DNA of 64,000 nt from Tannerella sp. (GCA_031271805.1 JAISUX010000087.1:40515-104514); one strand, 5' to 3'. Shown: positions 35,655-45,356, numbered from the stretch's first letter. A program made the numbers and translations. Notes: generated by a model not told the origin, from the sequence alone.

Positions 35655-38600
35655 CTATCCTTTAATTTTGATTTCACTCTTACCGTTAGAGGTCTTAACT
35701 ACCTGAATCTGAACCGGAATACGTTCGGTCATTTCGGTTACATGGGAGATTACGCCTATTTTTCGTCCTTGCGTACGAAGCCGTTCTAAGACGTCCATGG
35801 CGATACGCAACGTATCGCTGTCGAGCGAGCCGAAGCCCTCGTCGATAAATAGCGATTCGACTTTCATCCTGTTTGACGAGAGCGACGATAATCCCAGCGC
35901 AAGCGCCAGCGATATCAGGAATGATTCGCCGCCGGAAAGCGAATGAACGGTGCGTACCTCGTTAAGCATGTCGGTATCAACTATTTGCAAAGCCAAGGTG
36001 TCCGGAATACGCTGTAATACATAGCGAGGCGACAGCTCCTCAAGATGCTTGTTGGCATAGACGAGCAGCGTATCTAAGGTGTAGCCTTGTGCTATTTCTT
36101 TGAATTTATTGCCTGAGGCTGAGCCTATTAAATCGTTCAGTTTGCGCCAAGTCTCCCACAGCTCGTTTTTCGCCGCGGCTTCTTTTTCAAGTTCGCCAAC
36201 CTGTACTTTGGCTTTTGCATCGTTAGAAAGCGCTATTTCCAATTCGGCAAACCGTTTGTTGCGCTTATCAAATGCTACGGTTTTTTCCTCAAGCTGGCTG
36301 TTCAGAACCTCCTTTGTGTTGCCCTCGCCTTGGGGTTTCGACTCCGAATTATTGTGCTGTTCGAGGTTTTTAAGCCTTTCGCCGTAGGTCGCTTTAGCTG
36401 TCGTCTCAACTTCGTTGAGCGAGGCTAAAGACTTCTTTTCGGCCTGTATCCATGCGGCGTCTTTCGACAACAGCTCTTCGAGTAATTGAGGCGTTATGCC
36501 TTCTTTCGACTCAATCCAGGCCGTCACTTCCGTTCTCAATCGCCCGATACGCTCCTCGTCTTGATGTATTGTGTCCTCAATCTGCCTGATAGTTCCGTTA
36601 AGACCCTCCTGTTTGGCGATATAGCTGAGTTTGTTGTCGTTGGCTTTCTTGAGTTTATCTGTTAAAATAGCCTGTTTATCAATGAAATATTGCTCTGCGG
36701 CATCGGCCGGTTTGCCGTGAAGAACGTTGGCTCTCTCGGCAATCAACTGTTGTTCTGCGAGCTTGCTTTCCCGTAGTTTTTCGGTCATCGCGGCGAAATT
36801 TTCACGGGCTTCTTTCAGTTTGTTTTCCTCATTTTTGAGGTTTTCGGTCAAGAGGCCTTTTTCTTCGCGAGCCTTATTATATTTTTCGTTGTTTGCCGCC
36901 CATTCGTCGGTTTTCCTCAAGATATAAACCTTTAAGTCGGACTTTTCGAATATCTCTTTCCATTCCTGCATGGCTATAAGGTTGTTTTCCAGGCTATTAT
37001 AAGCCTTGTAGTATTGTTCCGAGCAAGCGCCTACAATTGCTGTCAGTCTTGCGATTTCGCTTTTGCGGTTGTCTATTTCGCTTCTAAGGGCTTCGGTCTG
37101 CTTGCTGTTGCGCTCTTTGGCATCATGGAGTTCCTTCTCCATCATCTGCTGCCGGTATTCGATTTTAGCGGCGGGATGATGTGTGCTGCCGCAAACGGGG
37201 CAGGGCATTCCTTCTTCGAGCTTGGCTCGTAAGGTGGCTATCTCGGTCGTCAGCGAATTGTTCAGCGTTTCGGCCTCCTGCTTTAGGGCGTCCGACTGTT
37301 TCATATTTTCTTCAAGCATCGACTTGTTGGATTCAAGCATCTTTTCATTATTGCGTTTACCTTCAAATGATGTTTTTGCGTCTGTTATAAGGCTTATAAT
37401 TAGTGCTTTATGTGATGAGATGCTTTCGTAATTACTGTTTTCGGCCAGCCATTTGCCCAATACCGAAAAGTCGTTTTCAGCCCGTTTCAGGGAATCCGTG
37501 ACGTTGCTGAAGTTTTTGTCGGCCTTTTCATAGCTTGTTTTTGCCGCGTCGTATTGTTTCTGAGTCTCATCGGCGCTTATTTTTGCCGTTTTGAGAAGCA
37601 CGTCCAATTCACGCGCCTTGATAATAAATGGCGTTATTTCTTTCTGTTTTTCAGTCAGTTGCGTCTGCTCTTGCCCTAATTCAAGGAGGTTGATATCGGC
37701 TTCTGCGAGCAGTTTATTATTTTCCTCATGCTGTTTGCGCGAGGCTTGGAGTTTTAGTTTGTTGTCGGACAATTGTTTACCTGCATTTTTCAGTAGTCCG
37801 AACGAATCGCGGATTTCCTGAACCGAATCTATCCCGGCAAGGTAATCATAGCGGCTTTTCGCCGTCTCAATAGCGTTACGGGCAGAGGCCAGCAGCGCTT
37901 CGGCCTGACGCACACTTTCGACAATGCGCTCATTGTCGGCAATCCATTTGAGTTGTGTTGTCAGCGTTTCGACCTCCCTGCGATTGACCGTCAATTCCTG
38001 TTTAATGGACTTCAATTCAGCGGAATAGGCATTTATCTGCTCTTGTGAAAGCAACTCGAACGCTCTGATTCGTTCATTTATAAGGTTCCAATCGGCCTCG
38101 GCTTTCTTTGTCTTTTCAAATATTGCGATGGAAATCCGCGAATAGATGTCTGTTCCGGTAAGTTTTTCGAGGAGTTCGGCTTTTTCCGATTGCCGCGCTT
38201 TGAGGAAGGTCGCAAAATCGCCTTGTGCAAGCAGGACGGAGCGGGCGAACTGTTCGTACGAAAGCCCTATCAGTCCGGATATTTGCGCAAGAATGTCTGT
38301 TTTAACGCTGCAAATATCCTTGCCGGAAGTGAGGTTGAGCAGGCGTAATTCGGTGTTCATCAGCGCTCCTTCGGCGTTATTGCGTGCGCGACGCACAGAC
38401 CACCGCGAGCGATAATATTCGCCTTCGAGCGACAGGAAATCGACTTCCGCATAGCCCTCGACAGCCCCACGCCGAAGTATCGTCCGGCTGTCACTTTGAT
38501 TTATCGTATTATTTTTGACATCCTGAACTTTGATTTTTTCGGATACCTGACTTGTGCGCGGCATTTTGTCGAACAGAGCGAGGCATAAAGCGTCGAGCAA

Positions 38601-38735
38601 GGTGGACTTACCCGAACCGGTGCAACCAGTAATGGCAAACAGGCCTGCGGACTTTAACGGTTCCTTGCCGAAATCCACTTCAAACTCTTTTGCAAGCGAA
38701 GCGAGATTTTTCCCTCTGATAGCCAATATTTTCAT
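35655..38735 (-). CDS. sbcC: Exonuclease subunit SbcC (Rad50-like ATPase)
   Basis: The 1026-residue protein has a Walker A (GCTGSGKSTLLDALCL) near residue 36, long coiled coils around a zinc hook CPVCG (about 511-515), an ABC signature LSGGESFLISLALALG and Walker B LFIDEGFGSLD near the C-terminus. With SbcD it forms the Mre11/Rad50-like complex that processes DNA ends and hairpins at replication forks. Its start codon overlaps the sbcD stop as ATGA, showing translational coupling. Confidence 0.97.
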   Translation of the reverse strand: MKILAIRGKNLASLAKEFEVDFGKEPLKSAGLFAITGCTGSGKSTLLDALCLALFDKMPRTSQVSEKIKVQDVKNNTINQSDSRTILRRGAVEGYAEVDFLSLEGEYYRSRWSVRRARNNAEGALMNTELRLLNLTSGKDICSVKTDILAQISGLIGLSYEQFARSVLLAQGDFATFLKARQSEKAELLEKLTGTDIYSRISIAIFEKTKKAEADWNLINERIRAFELLSQEQINAYSAELKSIKQELTVNRREVETLTTQLKWIADNERIVESVRQAEALLASARNAIETAKSRYDYLAGIDSVQEIRDSFGLLKNAGKQLSDNKLKLQASRKQHEENNKLLAEADINLLELGQEQTQLTEKQKEITPFIIKARELDVLLKTAKISADETQKQYDAAKTSYEKADKNFSNVTDSLKRAENDFSVLGKWLAENSNYESISSHKALIISLITDAKTSFEGKRNNEKMLESNKSMLEENMKQSDALKQEAETLNNSLTTEIATLRAKLEEGMPCPVCGSTHHPAAKIEYRQQMMEKELHDAKERNSKQTEALRSEIDNRKSEIARLTAIVGACSEQYYKAYNSLENNLIAMQEWKEIFEKSDLKVYILRKTDEWAANNEKYNKAREEKGLLTENLKNEENKLKEARENFAAMTEKLRESKLAEQQLIAERANVLHGKPADAAEQYFIDKQAILTDKLKKANDNKLSYIAKQEGLNGTIRQIEDTIHQDEERIGRLRTEVTAWIESKEGITPQLLEELLSKDAAWIQAEKKSLASLNEVETTAKATYGERLKNLEQHNNSESKPQGEGNTKEVLNSQLEEKTVAFDKRNKRFAELEIALSNDAKAKVQVGELEKEAAAKNELWETWRKLNDLIGSASGNKFKEIAQGYTLDTLLVYANKHLEELSPRYVLQRIPDTLALQIVDTDMLNEVRTVHSLSGGESFLISLALALGLSSLSSNRMKVESLFIDEGFGSLDSDTLRIAMDVLERLRTQGRKIGVISHVTEMTERIPVQIQVVKTSNGKSEIKIKG

Positions 38736-39937
38736 GATTCCACCTCCTTAATCACTTCATTCAATAATTTCCGCATCTTTTCGGGCATCTTTTTTTCGCC
38801 ATAGCGCTTCTCGAAAATTTTTTCCGCGATATCCGCAGGATTTGTTTCTTGTAATTCTTCGTAATTCAATGCTCGATTAACATCCTTATTTTCAAGTGTT
38901 TTGGCTGAGATTCGCGCCAATCGCACAGCCTTTCCTTTCAATGCCTCCTCAATTTTATATCTTATCGACGGTTCGGGTTCCCTAATAAGTACGTTCACTT
39001 CGAGAAACGGCGACATTTCCCCGATTTTTCCCGATGGCAAAGCCCTGATCTCGTCCAAGACCTCTTCAAGCGGCTTTGCCTCTTTGGGGATACTTATCAT
39101 TTTTACCGCATCTTCAAAGCTAATATGTTCTATATTAATAGTTTCCGGCTCGATTTCTATATAAACGACGCCTTGCCGGTTGTTCTTTTCTGCGAATGAC
39201 ATTTTCAGCGGCGAACCGGAATACCTGACATTCTCGTGTCCTGCAACCTTCTGCCCGCGATGCAGGTGACCTAAGGCTACGTATGCCGTTTCGTTTGCAA
39301 AGGTCGTGGGTGAAATACATTCCAAGCCGCCGACGACAGCCCTTTCCGAACGGTCGTTTTCGGAGACCTCCGAGCCTGACGTTTGCAAATGCCCCATAGT
39401 GATTATCGGAGCGAATCCATTGTGTTTAAGCGCTTTATCTTTGGCTATCTCGTACAGTTTTGTATATAAAGATTTCACTCCGGACGAATAATCAGCGGCA
39501 GGCGGGCAGTCGGATTGTCTCAAATATGGGACAGCCAAGCAATAACCGCCCATAGTGAGCGGGATTATAAGGTGTTCATAATCAATGCCTTTTTCAAAAC
39601 TGTACGGAACTATACCCCTTACAGTGACATTAAAATTCTCAAGAAGCGGATTAGGAGCTTCGAGCCTTGCCGACGAATCGTGATTGCCGGCAATGATAAT
39701 TATTTGAAGTTCAGGATTTTCCGTAGTTATATCTTTCAAGAAAGAATAATACATCTTCTGTGATTCGGCCGAAGGGTTGGAATTGTCGAAAACATCTCCC
39801 GCTATCAACAAGACGTTGATATGGCGCTCTTTGACGGTCAATCGCAGCCATTCGAGAAAGCGGCTGTGTTCGTCCTTGCGACTGTAATCGTAAAAACTTT
39901 GACCGAGATGCCAATCTGCAGTATGAATAATTTTCAT
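38732..39937 (-). CDS. sbcD: Exonuclease subunit SbcD (Mre11-like nuclease)
   Basis: The product has 401 residues from ATG 39937, chosen because the first metal motif (MKIIHTADWHLG) begins directly at that methionine, as in family members. All phosphoesterase motifs are seen: DWHLG, GDVFDNSNP, GNHDSS, GHLQTSG and GHLHRG. It supplies the nuclease activity of the SbcCD complex. The gene follows the LolA-like gene by 13 bases, so it appears to lie in the same transcription unit as the polyene operon. Confidence 0.96.
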   Translation of the reverse strand: MKIIHTADWHLGQSFYDYSRKDEHSRFLEWLRLTVKERHINVLLIAGDVFDNSNPSAESQKMYYSFLKDITTENPELQIIIIAGNHDSSARLEAPNPLLENFNVTVRGIVPYSFEKGIDYEHLIIPLTMGGYCLAVPYLRQSDCPPAADYSSGVKSLYTKLYEIAKDKALKHNGFAPIITMGHLQTSGSEVSENDRSERAVVGGLECISPTTFANETAYVALGHLHRGQKVAGHENVRYSGSPLKMSFAEKNNRQGVVYIEIEPETINIEHISFEDAVKMISIPKEAKPLEEVLDEIRALPSGKIGEMSPFLEVNVLIREPEPSIRYKIEEALKGKAVRLARISAKTLENKDVNRALNYEELQETNPADIAEKIFEKRYGEKKMPEKMRKLLNEVIKEVES

Positions 39938-39950
39938 GACGGAATCCAAT

Positions 39951-40580
39951 TTAATTCGAGAACATTTTTTCGTCAATGGCGATATTAGGTTTGATATTAC
40001 GGAGGGTAATAGCCGTTTTGTCGCCAGTCTTTTCGATTAGTTCTACGCTTTGGACACGGCTGTCCGACTTGCCGACATATAGGTGGATTGCCGAAAACAT
40101 GTCCTTGATTTCCTTTTTCAAAGGCGTCAGCGACAGTTTGTAATCGTTTTTGCCGACTTGGAATTGGGTTGAGAAGTCGGGAGAATCGACAATGCCGGCG
40201 CCGCTTACGCCGCCTATCATCACCGTGCCGATTGAGCTAAAAAGTTTGCTTGATTTGGCCGACAGTTTGTTGGAATTGTCACCCGACGTTAAAGTGATAT
40301 TTTTGCCGTCCGTAGCGAAAATGTATTTGTAAGGTTGGGTGTATTCCCAACGTATCTTATCGGGTTTCATGTAGTACATTACGCCTTCGGAGGTAACTTT
40401 GTCGTCCATGAACGAAAGTTCTTTGACCTGAGTGAAAGCGCATTGCATCGAGTTCAGGCCCTCGGATGCCTGCGTCATCTTGGCGATGATATCTTTTTTC
40501 TGCGCGTCTGTCGCATCAACGTATTGCGCCGAGGCAAATGTTGTGACCGACAGATATAATAGTAACAAAAATATTTTCAT
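39951..40580 (-). CDS. LolA-like periplasmic lipid carrier of the polyene operon
   Basis: The 209-residue protein starts at ATG 40580 with a signal peptide (ending FASAQ). It matches the LolA-like carrier family: MTQASEGLNSMQCAFTQVKELSFM, then GVMYYMKPDKIRWEYTQPYKYIF and a beta-strand-rich half-barrel. Such proteins shuttle lipoproteins or, in aryl polyene/flexirubin clusters, probably the hydrophobic product across the periplasm. It follows the small transporter gene by 60 bases with no promoter motif between them, so it is treated as the end of the biosynthetic operon. The cargo is inferred. Confidence 0.85.
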   Translation of the reverse strand: MKIFLLLLYLSVTTFASAQYVDATDAQKKDIIAKMTQASEGLNSMQCAFTQVKELSFMDDKVTSEGVMYYMKPDKIRWEYTQPYKYIFATDGKNITLTSGDNSNKLSAKSSKLFSSIGTVMIGGVSGAGIVDSPDFSTQFQVGKNDYKLSLTPLKKEIKDMFSAIHLYVGKSDSRVQSVELIEKTGDKTAITLRNIKPNIAIDEKMFSN

Positions 40581-40640
40581 AGTCGAATACAGTTTTATTT
40601 TTGACAATTCCCGCTTGAATAGGTTTAATGTTGTTAGTTA

Positions 40641-41000
40641 TTATGCCGACTTAGCGAGGAAAGCGACGCCGATCATGATGAATAAGACGCCGAGCCAGCG
40701 GACGAGCGGCACTGTTTCGTGGAAGATAAAAACCGCGGCAACGGTGCCGAAGATATAACTTAGACTAATCATAGGATACACTAACGAGAGGTCGTTGTGT
40801 TTGATGATATGAAACCATATCAGTGAGGCGGCGACCATCGAGAGACCGGAGGCTAATAGCGGCCAGTTGACCATCAGTGCGCTGAAAAATTTCCATGTCC
40901 AACTGAACTTGTCCATACGTTGCATCGCAAATTTGAGGAAAACCTGTCCGGATGCAAGGAACGCGCATTGTAAGAGTGAGAGGCATATTAACTTGAACAT
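40641..41000 (-). CDS. Small EamA/SMR-type membrane protein
   Basis: This 119-residue protein has four predicted TM helices and resembles half-size EamA or SMR transporters (FLASGQVFLKFAM near the start; LSLVYPMISLSYIFGTVAAVFIFHETV; ending WLGVLFIMIGVAFLAKSA). The Glu in FHETV matches the short DMT proteins that flip amphipathic or polyprenyl-linked molecules. Its start overlaps the ketosynthase-like gene by 13 bases, so it belongs to the polyene operon and may move an intermediate or the product across the inner membrane. It would have to function as a dimer. Confidence 0.8.
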   Translation of the reverse strand: MFKLICLSLLQCAFLASGQVFLKFAMQRMDKFSWTWKFFSALMVNWPLLASGLSMVAASLIWFHIIKHNDLSLVYPMISLSYIFGTVAAVFIFHETVPLVRWLGVLFIMIGVAFLAKSA

Positions 41001-42031
41001 GAGGATAATAGAATGAATGAGTGAGACTTGTTTTGGTAATGATTATATACGAGTATGTGCTTGGCTGTGTTGAGGTCGGCATCCCTTTCCTTAAGCAGGA
41101 AAGCCGGGATGCGACCTTTATGCAGGCAAGTCATGGCAACGTATGTTCCGAGAGCGTTCGACGAAAACGATTCGCCGAAAAGGTGTTTGTATTGCATGAC
41201 AGGCAGGTCGCCGAAAAGGGCGGGGACGACTTCTCCGTAAACGGCGTCGTTTGCAGGATGCGAACTGATACCTGTGACGACGGCGTCTATATCCGTTAGG
41301 GCGATGCCGGCTTTTTTGAGCATGGCGTCTAAAATCGTTCGCATTTGGCCGATGGACGGTCGGTACATCAATTCTACGTCATTGATTTCACATAGCGTCC
41401 GGTCGGTTTTTTCGGACGACAGCAACATGCAGACCGACGCTTCTCCGGCAAAGCAGCGGTTTTTGGACGAGGGGCCGTCGGCGAAATCCCAAATGCCTAA
41501 GCGGTCGAAGAAGACGTAGTAATCATCGTTCAGTTCTTCATATCCGCCGACGAGTATATTGCGGATTTTCTTGTTGCCGAACTGCAAGTCGGCATCCATC
41601 AGGGCGTTCTCGAACGAGACGCCGCGATGCACGAAAGTGTTGTTGTAGCCGTAACATTTGAGGTCGATGGCGACGGTTGTGCTCAACACATTGTGGGTCG
41701 ATTGCATGAAGAAAGTCGGCTGCAGGCATTGCTCGCCGTTTTTCATTATCGACCAGATGAATTTCTCCGTGTTGCCGATACATCCGAGGCCTGTGCCGCT
41801 TATGATGGCGTCGGGCATCTCAATTCCGGCGTCTTGAAGCGTCAGGCGCGAAATCACGACCGCCCGTTTTAGAAGTGAGCACATACGTCGTGAGGCTATT
41901 GGCGACAGATAGGCGGAAAAGTCGGGATCGACGGTCGGCACACGCTTGTCGACGTAATAGACGGGATCATCGAACCAGCTGTCGGAGAGCGGGTTCTGGG
42001 CGGATATTTGCTTGGTTGACGTTACGAACAT
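40988..42031 (-). CDS. Inactive ketosynthase-like chain-length-factor protein
   Basis: The product has 347 residues from ATG 42031 (a longer frame starts at TTG). It is a KAS-like thiolase fold without catalytic residues: where the paired ketosynthase has VTACSSSANTLM, this one has VHRGVSFENALM, giving Gly137 in place of Cys. The two histidine motifs are also lost (GISSHPANDAVYG, GESFSSNALG). In aryl polyene and type II polyketide systems such a protein dimerises with the active ketosynthase and sets chain length. The active FabF-like gene ends two bases upstream, which supports a heterodimer. The role is inferred from these features. Confidence 0.85.
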   Translation of the reverse strand: MFVTSTKQISAQNPLSDSWFDDPVYYVDKRVPTVDPDFSAYLSPIASRRMCSLLKRAVVISRLTLQDAGIEMPDAIISGTGLGCIGNTEKFIWSIMKNGEQCLQPTFFMQSTHNVLSTTVAIDLKCYGYNNTFVHRGVSFENALMDADLQFGNKKIRNILVGGYEELNDDYYVFFDRLGIWDFADGPSSKNRCFAGEASVCMLLSSEKTDRTLCEINDVELMYRPSIGQMRTILDAMLKKAGIALTDIDAVVTGISSHPANDAVYGEVVPALFGDLPVMQYKHLFGESFSSNALGTYVAMTCLHKGRIPAFLLKERDADLNTAKHILVYNHYQNKSHSFILLSSCSS

Positions 42032-42033
42032 AA

Positions 42034-43230
42034 TCAACAGACTTTAGATAAAACTATTGCCGAATCGTTTCCGCCGAAGCCGAAGGAACTTGAGAGAACA
42101 TGACGGACGGGGCGCGGTGGCGTAGGGTCGGTCACGGGCGTGAATGTGTGTTCTTCGATTCTATTGCGGAAGTTGAGGTTGACGGGCAGGAAGTTGTGCT
42201 CTATGGCGAGCAGCGATACGGCCGCTTCAAAACTGCCTGCTGCGCTTGTCGTATGGCCGGTGAAAGCCTTTATGGAAGAGATGGGCGGCACATCGCCGAA
42301 GAGACGCATCGCGCCTAAGCCTTCGGTGAGGTCGTTGTTAGGCGTTCCTGTGCCGTGGGCATTGATGAAATCTATGTTTTCGGGCTGTAGTCCGGCGTTT
42401 TCGACCGCGCCTTTCATCGCCAAGTAAGGGCCGAGGCCTTCGGGCGAGGTCGCTGTCGGGTGATAAGCGTCGCAGACGTTGCAATAGCCGGAAAGCCTGC
42501 CGACGGGCTTTACTCCGCGCTGTCGCGCCGATTCTGCCGTCTCAAGGACAAGGTATCCCGCTCCCTCGCCGAGGTTTATGCCCGCGCGGTCGCGGTCGAA
42601 GGGCTTGCACAGCCCGCTGTCGAGAATCATCAAAGTGTTGAAGCCGTTGACGTGGTAACGCGACAGACATTCCGTGCCGCCGGCAACGACAATGTCGGCT
42701 TTGCCCTGCTTGAGCATGTCGGCCCCCATCATCAGGGTGTTAGCCGACGACGAACAGGCGGTCACAATAGTCGAGACCATGCCGAATCCGCCGATGTAGT
42801 CGGCTATCTGCTCAGTACACGCGCCGCAGTCGTTGAGCGCAATATAGTCGTTCTGGGTGTCATTGTTCAGGAAATCCATATATTTCATCTCGGCCATATC
42901 CATTCCTCCGACGGTTATCCCTGACAGCAAGGCCACTCGCAAGCCCGATCTGTTTTCGAGATGTGCCTGTTGCAGGGCTTCGAGCACCGCCGGAATGCCA
43001 AGCAGCGACGAGCGAATGAAGGCCTCTGACGATGGTACCCGCAGCATTTCGCGTAACTCGTCGTTGCTATGTTTGATTTCGCCGACGGGCAGATTTGTGT
43101 GCGTCGTGTTGAGGTAACGCACCGGCTCAACGCCCGACCTCAGATTCCTGAGCGCATCGAGGGTTGACGCCTTATCATCGCCGATTGCTGAGATCATGCC
43201 GACGCCGGTAATGTGGATTTCCTTCTCCAT
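42034..43230 (-). CDS. Beta-ketoacyl-ACP synthase (FabF/KAS II-like), active
   Basis: The 398-residue ketosynthase has the full triad: Cys159 in VTACSSSAN, His292 in NAHGTGTPNND and His326 in KAFTGHTTSAAG. It would condense malonyl-ACP with the growing chain. It sits between an ACP gene (4 bases upstream) and the inactive KS-like partner (2 bases downstream), an order typical of flexirubin/aryl polyene clusters. Confidence 0.93.
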   Translation of the reverse strand: MEKEIHITGVGMISAIGDDKASTLDALRNLRSGVEPVRYLNTTHTNLPVGEIKHSNDELREMLRVPSSEAFIRSSLLGIPAVLEALQQAHLENRSGLRVALLSGITVGGMDMAEMKYMDFLNNDTQNDYIALNDCGACTEQIADYIGGFGMVSTIVTACSSSANTLMMGADMLKQGKADIVVAGGTECLSRYHVNGFNTLMILDSGLCKPFDRDRAGINLGEGAGYLVLETAESARQRGVKPVGRLSGYCNVCDAYHPTATSPEGLGPYLAMKGAVENAGLQPENIDFINAHGTGTPNNDLTEGLGAMRLFGDVPPISSIKAFTGHTTSAAGSFEAAVSLLAIEHNFLPVNLNFRNRIEEHTFTPVTDPTPPRPVRHVLSSSFGFGGNDSAIVLSKVC

Positions 43231-43234
43231 CGAA

Positions 43235-43492
43235 CTATTTTATCCGGTTTTCTTGTACATATTCGGCCATAGTCCGCACCGACTTGAATATTTCCTTCCC
43301 TTGAGCGGGATCTTTGAGTTTGATGCCGTAATTCTTCTCAAGAAGCACTATGAGTTCGAGCGCATCAATAGAATCAAGTCCCAAACCTTCGCCGAAAAGC
43401 AGCCCGTCGTTGTCGATATCTTCGGGATCGACTCCTTCGAGGTTCAAAACTTCTATAATCTCTTTTTTTAGTTCTAAAATCAATTCATCCAT
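43235..43492 (-). CDS. Acyl carrier protein
   Basis: The 85-residue ACP has the phosphopantetheine attachment Ser41 in GLGLDSIDALELI and the four-helix, acidic composition of the family. It is one of two ACPs in the operon and lies directly before the FabF-like gene. It would carry the growing polyene chain. Confidence 0.93.
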   Translation of the reverse strand: MDELILELKKEIIEVLNLEGVDPEDIDNDGLLFGEGLGLDSIDALELIVLLEKNYGIKLKDPAQGKEIFKSVRTMAEYVQENRIK

Positions 43493-43498
43493 ATAATT

Positions 43499-44176
43499 TT
43501 ATATTTTAAAATTAGTAAATAATTCATTTAAATTATTGATATTTAATTCTTTACCATGAATATCCTGTAACATTTTTATCATTACCGGATCATCTATCGA
43601 CTTTACATATTTGCAATAAATCATCAGGCAATCGAGCGTTTCGGCGAACGGATTGACGTCGCACCATCCTGTCAACACCTCTCTCATGCCTGCAAAGTTA
43701 TTCATATTATTGACAATTTCGCAAATTTTATCCGCCTGAAATCCTTTGGTTACATAAAATGCCGTTTCTCCGAGAATTTTGTTGCGTATAGCTATTTCGC
43801 CTATTACGATATTAGGAAGCGTATAGACAAAATCGGACGGGGAAGGGAAGAAATTGATTGTATTCTGGAATTTGCAATCGGCTTCAAGTGAGGCGTTTGC
43901 ATTAAATAAAGCTATTCCGAAATTCTCCTTGGCCTGCTTTTTGTCGAAGTATTCGTACTCGGGAAGGATGCTGTTATCCAACAGGATTTCGGAGGCAAGG
44001 AAGCCGAGTTTAGACAACAGATCCATCTTGTAAAATTTACGGTAATCTATTTTCGAAAACGTGTATAATTCCGACAGAAATTCGTGTGCCGTTTTGTTTT
44101 CAGCCTCGAAATAAGTCTTTCCGTTGATGATGACTTGTCCATGGATTATTCTACAATATGAGCTAATGTGTATCAT
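43499..44176 (-). CDS. Short ketosynthase-like protein without active-site cysteine
   Basis: The product has 225 residues from ATG 44176, overlapping the previous ketosynthase gene by 14 bases. Segments resemble the N-terminal half of FabF: MDLLSKLGFLASEILL, FGIALFNANASLEADCKFQNTINF, then PSPSDFVYTLPNIVIGEIAIRNKILGE. The block where the catalytic cysteine should lie (TAFYVTKGFQADKI) has none. The protein is about half of a normal ketosynthase. Short KS-like proteins of this kind occur in Bacteroidota aryl polyene/flexirubin-type clusters, where they may be structural or priming factors. A degraded gene is possible, but the frame is intact and the gene is embedded in the operon. Confidence 0.75.
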   Translation of the reverse strand: MIHISSYCRIIHGQVIINGKTYFEAENKTAHEFLSELYTFSKIDYRKFYKMDLLSKLGFLASEILLDNSILPEYEYFDKKQAKENFGIALFNANASLEADCKFQNTINFFPSPSDFVYTLPNIVIGEIAIRNKILGETAFYVTKGFQADKICEIVNNMNNFAGMREVLTGWCDVNPFAETLDCLMIYCKYVKSIDDPVMIKMLQDIHGKELNINNLNELFTNFKI

Positions 44177-45356
44177 GAAATTCGGGCGTTTTAAGTTGTG
44201 TAAATAAAAGTGCGGCATTAGTGCCTCCGAAACCGGAAAGCATCTTGATGAAATGTCTTTTTCCGGTCGGTTCGTTTTCTTTGACGATACGTATCCGTTT
44301 TGTTACGCCAAGAGTATCGAATCCGTGAGTGCCGAGCACAATACCCTCTTTTAAAGCGCTTATTGAGATGATACTTTCGAGAATACCGGCCGCGCCGAGA
44401 GTATGTCCGAAATATCCTTTGAGGCTATTTACCGGCGCTTTCCTTAATCCTGCGCGCGATAAAGCAACGGATTCCATTTCGTCGTTGTAGGATGTTGCCG
44501 TGCCATGAGCGTTTACGAACGCGATTTGTCCGGGTTTGTAGCTTCCCATCACTTTTTTCAGGCAGAGAAGTGAGCCTTCGCCCGTGCGGGAGGGGGCGGA
44601 AATATGATTTGCGTCATTGTGCATAGCGCTGTTAGTCAGCATTATATCCTCAAAATCAATGTCGCATATATGATGTTCGGCTAATATCATCGTGGCTGCT
44701 GCCTCGCCGAGGTTCAGACCTCGGCGGTTGGCGTCGAAGGGCTTGCAGAGTTCGGGTGACAGGGCTTTGAAGGATTGGAAACCGGCGATGGCGAATTTTG
44801 AAAGCATATCTGCGCCTGTGACAATGGCGTAATCGCAGTGTCTGGCGCTCAACTCGCGACTTGCCGCTATAAGCGCCGAAGCTCCTGATATGCAGGCATT
44901 TGACACGACTAATGGTTGATTGGGATTGCCGAAGAAATACGCAATTATTTCGGCTGAGCGCCAAAGGTAAAGTTGTTCGTCTTCATAGCCTTCGCGCTCA
45001 TTTTCATCAAGCAGGAAAACATTGCCTTTAGTCGTTGAAATGATAATGATGACGCGGGAATCGGCAGGGTCAACGGCAGTTGATTTCAATGCCTCGGAGA
45101 TGGAAACGATAGCCGCCTTTTCAAATTTGGTGTATTTGGCCGGAAGTCGGTCATCCCCCGATGCTGCCGGCGTAAGAGCGGAAAAGGCCTCGTCCAATCT
45201 TGCCTCGTCGATTTTCGATGCCATGAGCGGTTCCGGTAAGCCGTAGCCGTCGGCATAGAAACGCAGCCCTGTGATTCCCAGCTTCACGTTGCCGTAGTTC
45301 TCGTCGGAAGTGAATCCCAATCCTGATATTATGTTGGAGCTAACTATCTTAATCAT
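44163..45356 (-). CDS. Beta-ketoacyl-ACP synthase (FabF-like), active
   Basis: This 397-residue ketosynthase keeps Cys155 (SNACISGAS), His284 (NAHGTATSYND) and His318 (GYFGHTLGAAG). It differs clearly from the other active ketosynthase (42034-43230), so the two are not recent duplicates and may handle priming and elongation separately. Its start overlaps the thioesterase stop as ATGA. Confidence 0.92.
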   Translation of the reverse strand: MIKIVSSNIISGLGFTSDENYGNVKLGITGLRFYADGYGLPEPLMASKIDEARLDEAFSALTPAASGDDRLPAKYTKFEKAAIVSISEALKSTAVDPADSRVIIIISTTKGNVFLLDENEREGYEDEQLYLWRSAEIIAYFFGNPNQPLVVSNACISGASALIAASRELSARHCDYAIVTGADMLSKFAIAGFQSFKALSPELCKPFDANRRGLNLGEAAATMILAEHHICDIDFEDIMLTNSAMHNDANHISAPSRTGEGSLLCLKKVMGSYKPGQIAFVNAHGTATSYNDEMESVALSRAGLRKAPVNSLKGYFGHTLGAAGILESIISISALKEGIVLGTHGFDTLGVTKRIRIVKENEPTGKRHFIKMLSGFGGTNAALLFTQLKTPEFHDTH

